NCBI RefSeq assembly: GCF_017498065.1
Contig: NZ_JAGDFX010000015.1
Coordinates: forward strand, 1-64,000
Length of the DNA: 64,000 nt
Direction of reading: 5' to 3'
Source: Oceanisphaera pacifica
GTDB lineage: Bacteria; Pseudomonadota; Gammaproteobacteria; Enterobacterales; Aeromonadaceae
Shown here: piece by piece, positions 26,625-36,258 of the stretch
Position numbering within the stretch: position 1 is the stretch's first letter
Layout: each line of letters begins with the position of its first letter
Notes under the pieces: model-generated
Databases searched by the model: none
What the model saw: the letters and a program-made list of their open reading frames with translations, nothing else
What the model was told of the DNA's origin: nothing
Made by a program: the position numbers and the translations under genes

Positions 26625-28958
26625 TTAGCGAGCAAAGTTAAAAATATCTTTTAACCAATCTCCCACTTTTTCGCCCGCTTCAGGTAGGGATGGCATACTG
26701 GGTTCGCACCCACGAATGCTGGGTAAGTCTGCTGACTTAGCGGGTAACAAACGGGTTTCTTCACAACGTGGGTCCGCCGGCATACCATCGCTATAAGCAA
26801 AGTTCACCTGATCAACACCAACAGGCGGCCTAAGCTGCAACGAGTCCACACCACGGCTATCTAAATAGCGGCTATACACCCGTAACGCCCCACTGGCACC
26901 GGTTAGTCCCGTTACACCATTATTGTCACGCCCTACCCACACACTGGCGAGCTCTTCGTTGTCTAAACCGGCATACCAAGCATCACGCAAATCATTAGTG
27001 GTACCGGTTTTACCCGCCATATTACGATTAGGGAAGCGCGCCGCTAAATGTGAGGCCGTACCGCCGCCCACCACACGTGTCATACCATAAAGCGCCAAAT
27101 ATCCCGCTTCGGGTGACAACACTTGCGTAGCTTTGGCATTATGTTGATATAACAACTCACCTTCATCATCTTGAATGGCCCGAATGGAGGTTAACGGCTG
27201 ATAAAGCCCCTGATTGGCCAAGGTCAGATACAGCTGGTTAACCTCCAGCGGCGTAAGCTCCAGCGTCCCCAATAGCAAAGATGGGTAAGCCGGTATATCT
27301 TGCCTCACCCCCATGCGCTTGAGGCCCTTAATCACCTTATCGAGCCCCACTGCCATGCCTAAGTTAACCGTGGGCACGTTCAATGATTTTGCCAACGCAT
27401 CCACCAGCATGACCTGACCACGAAACTGGCGATCATAGTTATTGGGCTTCCAGACTTGTCCACCGGCGCTGCGCAAGCTAATGGGTTTATCTTCAATGGC
27501 AGAGCCTAAGGTAAAGCCATCTGCTAGGGCTTGTGCATAAACAGGCGGCTTAATTAAAGAACCAATAGGACGACGGGCGGCCAGGGCACGGTTAAAGCCG
27601 GCAAAGCTAGGATCGGCGCCCCCCACTACCGCACTTACTTCGCCTTTGCGCCAGTTAGTGACCACCATGGCCGCTTCTAAATCTTTCTTTTTAGTACGTT
27701 TTTTAAGCTGAGTTAATTGCTCACTAATCGCCTGTTCAGCGCTGTGTTGAGCAATAGGGTCTAAACTACTAAAGATTTTTAAGCCGTTTTGTCGTAAAAA
27801 TTCACCACCAAAACGGTCTTGCAACTCTTGGCGTAGCAGCCCCATAAAAGCAGGTGTGCGGCCATAGCCCATTTGGCCACGTTTAATTAAACGCAGTGGC
27901 GTACTGCTGGCTTGCTCGTAGGTCTCGCGGTCAATATGGCCGTCGTTGGCTAACAGGCGTAATACTAAATCGCGACGCTTTTGGGCACGCTCACCATTAC
28001 GCCAAGGATCGTAAAAAGACGGCCCTTTCACCAGTGCCACCATAAGAGCAATTTGATCAGGGTTTAGCTCATTCAGCGGTACGCCAAAATAGAAGTAGCT
28101 GGCTAAACCAAAGCCATACACTCCTTGGTTACCATTTTGCCCAAGGTAAACCTCGTTAAAATAGGCTTCGAGTATGTCATCTTTGCTGTAACGAAAATCA
28201 ATAATCAAGGCCATATAAGCCTCTTGCACTTTACGCCACAAACTACGGTCTTGAGTTAAAAAGAAGTTTTTGGCGAGCTGCTGGGTAAGCGTACTGCCCC
28301 CCTGCACGGTTCGCCCCGCTTTAATATTCACCACAAGCGCCCGTAAAATAGCCAGTGGCGAGACACCGCCATGTTGGTAGAAATCTCTGTCTTCTACCGT
28401 GATCAAGGCCGTTTTTAGTAATTCAGGCACTTGATCAAGGCGCACCAATAAACGATCTTCGCGCTTTTCTACATTTAACCGATCAAGCAACACCGGATCC
28501 ATGCGCCCATAACCTAACTCGCGGCCATTGTCGGGGTTTTGCATACGCGTGAGTCGCTGGCCCGAAAAGCTCAGCAAGAAGCGACGAGACTTTTCTGCGC
28601 CATCGGAAAAGTTAAAAGAGCGTCGATAAATTTCAATGCGATTAGTGCCCACCGAATATTCGCCTGGGCGCTTGGGGTTGGCCACTTTACGGTAATTTAA
28701 CAGCTGTAATTCACGCAGCATTTGCGCATGAGACAGTCGCTGATCGGGATATAGCTCTAGCGGACGGCTATACACCAATGCTGGTAGTGCCCATTTTTGG
28801 CCATCAAAACGCTCTCTCACTTGGCTGTCGAGGTAAATACCAAAAATACCCATAAGCACTGCAAACACCAGGGTTAATTTAAGCAGCAAGCCCCACCAAA
28901 AACGGGATGTTTTTGCCGGTTTTTTTTTCGATTTTTTCTTACGAGTTTGTTTTGCCAT
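26625..28958 (-). CDS. mrcB: Penicillin-binding protein 1B (bifunctional transglycosylase/transpeptidase)
   Basis: This inner-membrane class A PBP of 777 aa builds peptidoglycan. A short Lys-rich cytoplasmic tail and one membrane helix (about 22-45) precede a UB2H-like region. The glycosyltransferase domain (TVEDRDFYQHGGVSP with catalytic Glu, GGSTLTQQLAKN) and the transpeptidase domain (SxxK in GSLIKPPVY, SLN, KTGTTND) follow. It is slightly shorter than E. coli PBP1B (844). It lies 2 bases after hrpB, apparently an operon. Confidence 0.95.
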   Translation of the reverse strand: MAKQTRKKKSKKKPAKTSRFWWGLLLKLTLVFAVLMGIFGIYLDSQVRERFDGQKWALPALVYSRPLELYPDQRLSHAQMLRELQLLNYRKVANPKRPGEYSVGTNRIEIYRRSFNFSDGAEKSRRFLLSFSGQRLTRMQNPDNGRELGYGRMDPVLLDRLNVEKREDRLLVRLDQVPELLKTALITVEDRDFYQHGGVSPLAILRALVVNIKAGRTVQGGSTLTQQLAKNFFLTQDRSLWRKVQEAYMALIIDFRYSKDDILEAYFNEVYLGQNGNQGVYGFGLASYFYFGVPLNELNPDQIALMVALVKGPSFYDPWRNGERAQKRRDLVLRLLANDGHIDRETYEQASSTPLRLIKRGQMGYGRTPAFMGLLRQELQDRFGGEFLRQNGLKIFSSLDPIAQHSAEQAISEQLTQLKKRTKKKDLEAAMVVTNWRKGEVSAVVGGADPSFAGFNRALAARRPIGSLIKPPVYAQALADGFTLGSAIEDKPISLRSAGGQVWKPNNYDRQFRGQVMLVDALAKSLNVPTVNLGMAVGLDKVIKGLKRMGVRQDIPAYPSLLLGTLELTPLEVNQLYLTLANQGLYQPLTSIRAIQDDEGELLYQHNAKATQVLSPEAGYLALYGMTRVVGGGTASHLAARFPNRNMAGKTGTTNDLRDAWYAGLDNEELASVWVGRDNNGVTGLTGASGALRVYSRYLDSRGVDSLQLRPPVGVDQVNFAYSDGMPADPRCEETRLLPAKSADLPSIRGCEPSMPSLPEAGEKVGDWLKDIFNFAR

Positions 28959-28960
28959 AA

Positions 28961-31405
28961 TCAGTGCTTTATATGCCTCTTGGTGTGTCGAGTTGGGGCT
29001 GTTTGTGCCGGATCGTCAGGCCAGTGGTGTTTAGGGTAGCGCCCACGCATTTCTTTTTTTACGTCTTGATAAGATCCCGCCCAAAACGCGGCTAAATCTC
29101 GTGTAATTTGTAATGGTCGTCGTGCCGGTGATAATAGCTCTAACACCAATGGCACCCGCCCATAGGCTAATTCGGGCCCGCAAGCTTGGCCTAACATTTC
29201 TTGTAACCGCACCGGTAAAATAGGGTCTTCATTAGCCCGATAGCGAATGCGAGCACGGCTGCCCGTTGCCAAGGTCACAGCGCTGGGTAGCAGGGTATCC
29301 AGCAATTGTTGTTGTGACCAGTCTAGTCGACTTTTAAAAATATCACGCCAGTTTAACCGCGCCAGCTCATCCCAACGCCCAAGCCCCGTCAAATAAGGCA
29401 GTAGCCAGTGTTCGGCTTGCGTCAACCAAGTGTTTTCATCACACTCAGCAAAGCCGTTATCGGCCAGTTTTTGTCCGGCCAGTTGTAATCTCAGCCAATA
29501 TTGCTGCGCGGTTTCGTCTAGGGGTAGCGCCGACCAGCCACGTCGCTGTACTTCGGTGAGTAAGCACTGGGCTTTTTGCTCTGGGCTTATTTTTTGTAAT
29601 GGCTTGCGCTGTAAAATCAATTGACCAAAGCACCATTGTTGCTCGGCACGCACCCGATTTGCGTCTGCATCCCAATGTAATTGGTCACGGTGCGCAAAGC
29701 GCTGGGGCAAGGTTTGTTGTAGCTGCGACAAGGTGACCGGCTCTGCGGCTTGAATAAATACCCCAAGATCATTGCGCCCTAATGCCGCTATCGCCAGCAT
29801 GGTTTTCCCTTGCAAGGGGCTATCTTGAGGTAGGTCGGCACTTAAGCCCCCCGCTAAGCCATAGCGAGCTTGCCGGCCTGACTGAGGGCGCAATAAACCT
29901 ACCCAATCGGGTTTGGCATTCGCTAATAAAACGCCAATATACTGCCCACTAGGCGAAGATTCTGCGGCCTGTAAGCGGCTAAACCAGCGCCGTGCCGACG
30001 CCTTTAATGCCCCTTGCCGCGCCAATATTTGCCCTGATAAAGGCCCAGCCCCCCAGCGCCCTTCTTCTAATAAGGCCACTAAATAGACGCCATCAGCCAA
30101 GGCGCCTTGATGCCCTTGTTGCTGCCAAGCCTGAGCACTCAGTAACAACTGCCCCAGCCAAGGCTCACACCCAAGCTGCCATACGCGCTGGCCTAGGGTA
30201 GTGATTTTTCCCTCCGCTAATAACCCAAGTGCGGCCAATTGATGATGCGCCGCTGCCAGTAATGGTGCCGGCGGCGGGGTTAATAACGACAACTGCTCAG
30301 GCGGTGCGCCCCATGCGGCGCACTCAAGTACAAAACTGCTCAAGTCACTTTGCTCAATTTCAGCAGGGCGTTTAGGGGCTAGCCGTGCTTGCTGCTCTTG
30401 GCTCCACAGGCGCACGCAATGGCCCAGCTGTAAGCGCCCAGCACGCCCGGCACGTTGCGTGGCAGACGCTTGGCCTATTTGTCGGCTATATAGGCGGGTC
30501 ATGCCTGATTGCGGTTCAAACTCAGCCCGTCGCTCTAACCCTGAGTCCACCACTATGCTTATGCCATCTATGGTAAGGGAGGTTTCTGCCACATTGGTGG
30601 CCAGTACCACCTTACGCCGCCCGTTTGCAGCAGGTGCAATGGCGGCTTGTTGTTCCGCTAAAGACAATCGACCATATAAAGGTCGCAACTCGACATTAGA
30701 ATCAGTTTTATCTGATAGCCAAGTGAGTAGCGACTTTATCTCTCGCTCACCGGGCAAAAAGGCCAAGGCGCTGCCACTGTGTGTGGTTAATGCCATTAAG
30801 ATGGCGCGCCCCATGGCTTCATCTAATCGAGTGTGCTGATTGCGCGGCTGATAACTCAGCTCTACCGCAAAGCTGCGCCCTGCACTGCTAATACTGACTG
30901 CCTCGGGTAATAGCTCAGTGAGTGCCAGCCCTTCTAAGGTGGCCGACATTATCATTAGGGTTAAGTCTTCACGCAGTGCTTGGCACTCTAAGGCAAATGC
31001 CAGTGCTAAATCTGCTTGTAAGCTGCGCTCATGAAACTCATCGAAGATCAGCAAGCTCACCCCGCTTAGCTCAGGATCCGCCTGCAACATACGAGTGAGC
31101 ACGCCCTCGGTGACGATTTCTAGACGCGTGTGTTGACCCACTTTTTGCTCACCGCGCATACGATAGCCTACCTGTCCACCCGGTGACTCACCCAATTGCG
31201 AAGCCAAATATTGAGCAATACTACGGGCTGCCAATCGTCTGGGCTCTAGCATAATAATACGCCCAGCTATGCCCTGCTGCTTTAATAACCACAGCGGTAG
31301 CCAGGTTGATTTACCCGCCCCAGGCGGGGCTTCAATAATAATTTGAGACGCCGAGAGTGCCGCTTGCAATTGCGGCAGTACTTCAACAATGGGCAGCTGG
31401 TTCAC
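28961..31405 (-). CDS. hrpB: ATP-dependent helicase HrpB
   Basis: This DEAH/RHA helicase of 814 aa (E. coli 809) has an unknown physiological substrate. Walker A is APPGAGKSTW, the DEFH box is LLIFDEFHERSLQADLA, motif III is MSATLEG, and motif VI is RAGRAGR. HrpB-specific C-terminal domains follow. Homology to E. coli begins at VNQLPIVEVLPQL, so I use GTG 31405, which has AGG upstream; a TTG at 31429 is less likely. The neighbouring mrcB keeps E. coli synteny. Confidence 0.93.
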   Translation of the reverse strand: MNQLPIVEVLPQLQAALSASQIIIEAPPGAGKSTWLPLWLLKQQGIAGRIIMLEPRRLAARSIAQYLASQLGESPGGQVGYRMRGEQKVGQHTRLEIVTEGVLTRMLQADPELSGVSLLIFDEFHERSLQADLALAFALECQALREDLTLMIMSATLEGLALTELLPEAVSISSAGRSFAVELSYQPRNQHTRLDEAMGRAILMALTTHSGSALAFLPGEREIKSLLTWLSDKTDSNVELRPLYGRLSLAEQQAAIAPAANGRRKVVLATNVAETSLTIDGISIVVDSGLERRAEFEPQSGMTRLYSRQIGQASATQRAGRAGRLQLGHCVRLWSQEQQARLAPKRPAEIEQSDLSSFVLECAAWGAPPEQLSLLTPPPAPLLAAAHHQLAALGLLAEGKITTLGQRVWQLGCEPWLGQLLLSAQAWQQQGHQGALADGVYLVALLEEGRWGAGPLSGQILARQGALKASARRWFSRLQAAESSPSGQYIGVLLANAKPDWVGLLRPQSGRQARYGLAGGLSADLPQDSPLQGKTMLAIAALGRNDLGVFIQAAEPVTLSQLQQTLPQRFAHRDQLHWDADANRVRAEQQWCFGQLILQRKPLQKISPEQKAQCLLTEVQRRGWSALPLDETAQQYWLRLQLAGQKLADNGFAECDENTWLTQAEHWLLPYLTGLGRWDELARLNWRDIFKSRLDWSQQQLLDTLLPSAVTLATGSRARIRYRANEDPILPVRLQEMLGQACGPELAYGRVPLVLELLSPARRPLQITRDLAAFWAGSYQDVKKEMRGRYPKHHWPDDPAQTAPTRHTKRHIKH

Positions 31406-31470
31406 ACGATTACCTAAGGGGGAAAACAACCAATATATTATGCCAAAAAGACTGACTCAGGGCTATATGA

Positions 31471-31485
31471 CGCGATTTAATCGCG
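31471..31485. repeat. Perfect 15-base palindrome in the hrpB upstream region
   Basis: CGCGATTTAATCGCG is a perfect inverted repeat around a single central T. It is GC-rich at its ends within an AT-rich stretch. It could be an operator or a small hairpin. The 31406-31637 gap otherwise holds only AT-rich sequence with no gene. Confidence 0.5.
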
Positions 31486-31637
31486 ATCTTTCAGAAGAAG
31501 GGTAAAAAATAGTAATTTTACTGAAGTAAGATTGTTATTTAAAGTAATAGCAATACAATTATTAAAAATAATGCTGTCAATTTTATCTAAGAACAGCAAA
31601 TAGCTAATATTTATTCTTAGAGAGCAAGGTGACAGGG

Positions 31638-31925
31638 ATGTTTCAGAAAAGACTCAGCAGCATTTATCCGTTTATCATATTTATTTTAATATTTGCTGCG
31701 GGCTATTGTTATACTCATTTGAGCATCATTGCTAAACGAAATAAGCAAAAGCTATTACTAACAACAGTGATTAATGCACAAGTAGCCGTCATAGACGACA
31801 CTTAATCCATTATTTATTTAGACTTAGATAATTTTAAATGGGTGAATGATACCGCAGGTCATGAGCGCGGCGGGCGTTTATTAATAAAGATTGCACAACG
31901 CCGATCTTGCCATGTATCACTCTAA
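31638..31925 (+). pseudogene. Remnant of a membrane-bound diguanylate cyclase (GGDEF)
   Basis: An ATG at 31638 opens 55 codons encoding a basic start, a membrane helix (about 9-28) and a short tail, then a TAA at 31803. The same frame continues with LDLDNFKWVNDTAGHERGGR (31818-31877). That is the conserved metal- and GTP-binding segment that precedes the GGDEF signature. The frame stops at 31923 before the signature itself. Sensor region and catalytic loop are missing, so no active cyclase can be made. A 55-aa membrane peptide could still be translated. Confidence 0.75.
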
Positions 31926-32104
31926 ATGATCAGGAAAAAATCAGTTTTCGTTCTTGTCATCCAGTATGAGACGGTAAATGATCACCAACTAAACGCGCTG
32001 AGGTTTTGCTCATAGCTCTCGGCTCACTGCTGACACCTTCCAACTGGGCCTTTGCACAGACAAGCGCTGCTGCCTTACCTGCGTCAATTTTTGATAACAA
32101 AAAT

Positions 32105-32141
32105 AAATACCGCCCTGTATTAAGAACACTGGGCGGTATTT
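32105..32141 (+). terminator. Hairpin upstream of the luxE-like gene, possible terminator
   Basis: AAATACCGCCC (32105-32115) pairs with GGGCGGTATTT (32131-32141) across a 15-base loop. Only a short T run follows. It could be the old terminator of the degraded gene upstream, and the TATACT at 32143-32148 next to it could serve as a -10 box for the operon that follows. The 31926-32196 stretch has no other convincing content. Confidence 0.5.
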
Positions 32142-32196
32142 GTTATACTCTTTTGTAGCTTAAAGCAGTGCTTACCATTAGAAATAGGTATATTAG

Positions 32197-33294
32197 ATGG
32201 ATATTGACAAGATGGATCAAGAAATAATGGCGCAAACCTTGCGCTTCATACAACAAGAAACCAGCTCAGATGCTGATTTTAACGAACAAGCCCTAGCCCT
32301 CTTTAAATATCAATTTACTTATAATCGCCCCTACCAAGTCTATTGTCGCACCAAAGGTAAAACCCCCAGAATAGTTAAGCACTGGCAAGATATCCCTGCG
32401 GTACCTATTAATGCCTTCAAAGAAGTGACACTAAGTTGTACCGATGCCGAACGGGCAAGTGCTACTTTTATGACCAGTGGTACCACAAGCGGCAACAAAG
32501 GCAAGCATTATCATCCACAGTTAACGGTTTATAATTTATCTACCTTAACTCACTTTAAAGCCGCTGTTATGGGAGCAACCCCTTCAATTCCGATGGGATT
32601 GCTATTTCCTACACCACAGGCGCTGCCTAACTCCTCTTTGGCTCACTATTTAGCCTTGGTTTCTAAAGAGTTTGGTCAGCAAGATACCCGTTATTTTATT
32701 AATGAATCGGGCTTGTTAGTGGATGAGCTAATTGCAGAGCTAGAAGTGCGAGTTGCGGCTAATCAACCCTATGCACTGCTGGGTGCCTCCTTTAGTTTTG
32801 TGCATCTATTTGAGGCTTTAGCTGCCAGAAACCAACGTTTTGTCTTACCTAAAGGCAGTAAATTACTTGATACTGGTGGCTATAAGAATCAATCCTCTGC
32901 CCTTGATACGGACACTTTCTATCAACAAATGACGTACTACCTTGGGGTTGAGCCTAGCCACTGTATTAATATGTTTGGTATGACTGAGCTAAGTAGTCAG
33001 CTTTATACTCAAGGCAGTCAGACCTTGCCTGCGACCATTACAGGCCCACACTGGATAAGAACTCGTGTCGTTAATCCAACAACCGGTGAAGAGGTTTCCG
33101 AGGGCGAGCCTGGTGTATTAGTGCAAATAGACTTGGCAAACTACAATTCCGTTGCTGCTATTTTGACCGAAGATATAGGCATTAAAAAAGACAACGGCTT
33201 TCTTTTTTTAGGCCGAGTGCAAGGCGCTGAAGCTAAAGGCTGCTCTTTAGCACTAAATGAATTTATGCACTCATTGACGAGTGCTAACCCATGA
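32197..33294 (+). CDS. LuxE-family acyl-protein synthetase
   Basis: This adenylate-forming enzyme of 365 aa belongs to the LuxE/acyl-protein synthetase family. In luminous bacteria LuxE activates a fatty acid with ATP and hands it to LuxC. The ATP/AMP loop FMTSGTTSGNKGKHYHP (about residues 91-107), LDTGGYK (about 226-232), NMFGMTELSSQLY and the C-terminal Cys349 in KGCSLALNEF are visible. The family acyl-acceptor cysteine is also near the C-terminus, so Cys349 is the likely one. AGG lies 8 bases before the ATG. The stop overlaps the luxC-like start as ATGA. It is the first gene of a six-gene operon; no luciferase gene is present, so the acid is probably not for light. Confidence 0.85.
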   Translation: MDIDKMDQEIMAQTLRFIQQETSSDADFNEQALALFKYQFTYNRPYQVYCRTKGKTPRIVKHWQDIPAVPINAFKEVTLSCTDAERASATFMTSGTTSGNKGKHYHPQLTVYNLSTLTHFKAAVMGATPSIPMGLLFPTPQALPNSSLAHYLALVSKEFGQQDTRYFINESGLLVDELIAELEVRVAANQPYALLGASFSFVHLFEALAARNQRFVLPKGSKLLDTGGYKNQSSALDTDTFYQQMTYYLGVEPSHCINMFGMTELSSQLYTQGSQTLPATITGPHWIRTRVVNPTTGEEVSEGEPGVLVQIDLANYNSVAAILTEDIGIKKDNGFLFLGRVQGAEAKGCSLALNEFMHSLTSANP

Positions 33295-34742
33295 TAGAGA
33301 AAGCCGGATTTATTCCCCAACTCGCCGAAGATAATATCACTTATGACAGCCTAAATTTTACCCAAAACGGGGTTGAACTAAGTGTACAAGTGCCGGTATT
33401 AACGGCCACACAGCTCACTCAGGTGATAGAAAAAGTCACCACAGCTAGAAATAGCCTCTTGCAAAACTTCACTGTGATTGAGTTGGTGGATATTATTGAT
33501 AATGCCGTGCATCAACTGCTAGACAGCAATAACCGGTATCGAAAAAAGGCCGAGCAACTACTACCCATCATTACAGGCTTTGATGCACAGATGATCCGCC
33601 TAGGGCTCACCGCTTCACTTAAAACCTTTCGCAAACCTCAGTTGCTCAAGTTTTTAGTGGAAGACTTTAATAATCCGCTCTTGTTAGATGGCTTTCAACC
33701 TCGGGCAAAAGGCGGTTATGTTAAAGCCGTTGGGCCACAGTTAATGACTCATATTTGGGCGGGAAATGTGCCTGGCCTTCCCTTATGGAGCCTGCTCTCT
33801 GGATTATTAGTAAAAGGCGGCACCATTGGTAAGGTATCTAGTTCGGAGCCATTATTTGCCGGTTGGGTTGCTCAACTTATCACTGAAATAGAACCAAAAC
33901 TCAAAGACTGTCTTGCTATTTTATGGTGGCGAGGCGGAGACGAAGTAAAAGAAAAACAACTTTTCAACGCCTCAGATATTGTACTGGCCTATGGCGGCAA
34001 CACCGCCTTATCAGCCATGCAATCTCGCGTGCCCGTTACTAGCCGCTTTTTAGCTTACGGCCATAAAATTGCCTTTGGCCTAATAGCGAATACCAGCTTA
34101 AATGCAAACAATGCCAAACAAACGGCTCATAATGCTGCATTTGATGTGATCAACTATGATCAACAAGCCTGCTTTTCTCCCCATTGCTTCTTTATAGAAA
34201 AAGGGGGCCAAGTGGATGCAAAAGACTTTAGTGAGCTATTAGCGGGTGAGTTAGCCAACTACCAAAAAAAGTATCCCCGACAGACATTATCTTTTGCCGA
34301 GCAAACGCAACTTGTCGCCTGGCAGCAACAAGAGCAGATGAGCACTTATCAACAAACAGATAAGCAGGTTATTAGCCCAGAATCTGGAGACTGGTCGGTA
34401 GTTTATGAAACGGCCGCTACCGCTTTTGTGCCTAGCCCACTTAATCGTACTGTTCGGGTAATAGAAGTCGCAGACTTAACTTGCATCCCCGCTTTAATCG
34501 CCCCCTACCGTGCCTATTTACAAACCGTAGGCATAGCTGCGGCACCAACTGAACTTTTTAAGCTGTCAGCCATGGTCGCTGAACTCGGCGTTACTCGCAT
34601 TACCGCTATTGGTAACATGACAGCTCCAGAGGCGGGATGGCATCACGATGGTAGTGCTAACTTATTAGATTTAGTACGCATGGTAGACTTAGAGTTAAGT
34701 GCAGAGCAAGCAGCAGAACATTACTCTTCGTACCGACATTAA
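33291..34742 (+). CDS. LuxC-family acyl-CoA/acyl-protein reductase
   Basis: This 483-aa protein is an aldehyde-dehydrogenase-fold reductase of the LuxC family, which reduces an acyl thioester to an aldehyde with NADPH. HIWAGNVPGLPLWSLLSGLL (about 154-173), KGGTIGKVSS, LAYGGNTAL and the probable catalytic Cys294 in DQQACFSPHCFF are visible. It is coupled to the LuxE-type gene, matching the luxE/luxC functional pair. I infer that the pair converts a carboxylic acid to an aldehyde; the chain length or ring type cannot be told from sequence. The ATPase gene follows after 12 bases. Confidence 0.87.
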   Translation: MIEKAGFIPQLAEDNITYDSLNFTQNGVELSVQVPVLTATQLTQVIEKVTTARNSLLQNFTVIELVDIIDNAVHQLLDSNNRYRKKAEQLLPIITGFDAQMIRLGLTASLKTFRKPQLLKFLVEDFNNPLLLDGFQPRAKGGYVKAVGPQLMTHIWAGNVPGLPLWSLLSGLLVKGGTIGKVSSSEPLFAGWVAQLITEIEPKLKDCLAILWWRGGDEVKEKQLFNASDIVLAYGGNTALSAMQSRVPVTSRFLAYGHKIAFGLIANTSLNANNAKQTAHNAAFDVINYDQQACFSPHCFFIEKGGQVDAKDFSELLAGELANYQKKYPRQTLSFAEQTQLVAWQQQEQMSTYQQTDKQVISPESGDWSVVYETAATAFVPSPLNRTVRVIEVADLTCIPALIAPYRAYLQTVGIAAAPTELFKLSAMVAELGVTRITAIGNMTAPEAGWHHDGSANLLDLVRMVDLELSAEQAAEHYSSYRH

Positions 34743-34754
34743 GAGTATTATAAA

Positions 34755-35504
34755 ATGAACACTTTACTAATCAAAAATGTTAGCCATCACTACCAGAACA
34801 ATAAACCTATTTTAAGTAATATTGACTTAAAAATAAATAATGGGGAATTTTACTCTTTAATTGGACGTAGCGGCTGCGGTAAAACATCGTTATTAAATAT
34901 AGCATCAGGGCTACTTATCCCTCAAGAGGGACAAGTGATGATTAATAACGCTCCTCTATGTGGCCCCATAGCAGAGGCAGGCTTTGTTTTTCAATCTCCC
35001 ACTTTGCTAGAGTGGAAAACCGTATTACAAAATACTTTATTCCCAATAGAAATAAAAAGAAAAAGCACTCAGCAAGAAAAAGAAAGAGCAAACTACCTAC
35101 TCTCTCTAATGAAAATATCCGAGTTGGCTCATCAGTATCCTCTGCAACTATCTGGCGGGCAGAAAAGTCGAGTAGCCATTGCTCGCGCCTTAATTAAAAG
35201 CCCACCTTTCTTATTTATGGATGAGCCTTTTGCTGCACTAGATGCAATTACTCGTGAAGAGCTACAGCAAGATCTTATTAGTTTATGCGCCACACATAAC
35301 ACAACGGTTATCTTCATTACCCATGATATTGCTGAGGCAATTTATTTATCTGATAATGTAGCTGTAATAGGTCAAGGAAAAATTATTTATAACACTCATA
35401 TTCCTTTAGCCAAACCTCGCCTATCTCAGGTGCGATATAGCAAGGAATTCAACCAGTTAAGCCATAAATTACGCCAAGCACTAGAGGGGGGAGATTCTTT
35501 ATGA
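34755..35504 (+). CDS. ABC importer ATP-binding protein, NitT/TauT type
   Basis: This 249-aa ATPase of the nitrate/sulfonate/thiamine-precursor importer family has Walker A GRSGCGKTS, Q-loop FQSPTLLEWKTVLQN, signature [15 protein letters not shown], Walker B FLFMDEPFAALD and the H-loop in FITHDIAEA. Its codons are strongly AT-rich compared with flanking core genes. The stop overlaps the permease start as ATGA. Together with the two following genes it forms a complete importer. Confidence 0.9.
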   Translation: MNTLLIKNVSHHYQNNKPILSNIDLKINNGEFYSLIGRSGCGKTSLLNIASGLLIPQEGQVMINNAPLCGPIAEAGFVFQSPTLLEWKTVLQNTLFPIEIKRKSTQQEKERANYLLSLMKISELAHQYPLQLSGGQKSRVAIARALIKSPPFLFMDEPFAALDAITREELQQDLISLCATHNTTVIFITHDIAEAIYLSDNVAVIGQGKIIYNTHIPLAKPRLSQVRYSKEFNQLSHKLRQALEGGDSL

Positions 35505-36256
35505 AAAAGATTCACTTTGTCTCTTTAGGGCTATTCATTGTTTTACTGGGGTTATGGGAGTGGGCAAGCTACTATATGTCGCAATTGGTACTGCCTGCGC
35601 CATCAGTTGTTTTCCCGTTATTATGGTCTGACTTAACCTCTGGTTACTTTAATGCACATGTTTTTCAAACTACCACTGAGGTGCTAGGCGGTTTACTCAT
35701 TGGCAGTCTCTTTGGCATAACCATGGGAGTGCTAATGGGGGAAGTAAAGTGGCTAGGTCAAATGCTCTCGCCTTATGTTATTGCCAGCCAAGCCATACCT
35801 AAGCTCGCCCTAGCTCCACTTTTTGTTTTATGGTTTGGCTTTGGCACTAGCTCTAAAGTTGTCATTACCGCTTTAATATGCTTTTTCCCTTTATTAGAAA
35901 GTACTATGACGGCTATTAGGCATACGAACAAAGACAAACAAAATTTATTTAAAGTATTACAAGCTTCACGCTGGCAGACACTTATACACCTTAAAATACC
36001 TGAAGGCTTACCCGTTATTATGAGTGGTTTTAGAGTAGCTGTAGTATTAGCGTTAGTTGGTGCTGTTGTAGGTGAGTTTATTGGTGCCAACCAAGGGCTT
36101 GGCGCATTAATCATTGCCTCACAAGGTATGATGGATACCCCATTAATGTTTGCAGTACTCATACTGCTCACAGTATTGGGCATGTTGTTATATGGACTGG
36201 TTAATTTAATAGAAGTAACACTATTAAAGAAATACTTTTATCAAGGAGAAAGATAG
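35501..36256 (+). CDS. ABC importer permease, NitT/TauT type
   Basis: This 251-aa inner-membrane protein has about six hydrophobic segments and a PAPSVVFPLLW start as in SsuC/TauC-type permeases. The coupling loop is KVLQASRWQTLIHLKIPEGLP. It overlaps the ATPase gene by 4 bases, and the binding-protein gene begins 2 bases after its stop. AT-rich like its neighbours. Confidence 0.9.
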   Translation: MKKIHFVSLGLFIVLLGLWEWASYYMSQLVLPAPSVVFPLLWSDLTSGYFNAHVFQTTTEVLGGLLIGSLFGITMGVLMGEVKWLGQMLSPYVIASQAIPKLALAPLFVLWFGFGTSSKVVITALICFFPLLESTMTAIRHTNKDKQNLFKVLQASRWQTLIHLKIPEGLPVIMSGFRVAVVLALVGAVVGEFIGANQGLGALIIASQGMMDTPLMFAVLILLTVLGMLLYGLVNLIEVTLLKKYFYQGER

Positions 36257-36258
36257 AA

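Noticed and set aside
32006-32158. Possible 50-residue protein from TTG with a signal-peptide-like start, just before the luxE-like gene
   Set aside because: There is no ATG, the only ribosome-site-like GAGG is too close, and a strong hairpin lies inside the frame. It looks like non-coding or eroded sequence.
32197-34742. Bacterial luminescence operon
   Set aside because: Only LuxE- and LuxC-type genes are present. luxA, luxB and luxD are absent from the window, and the rest of the operon is an importer and an SDR.
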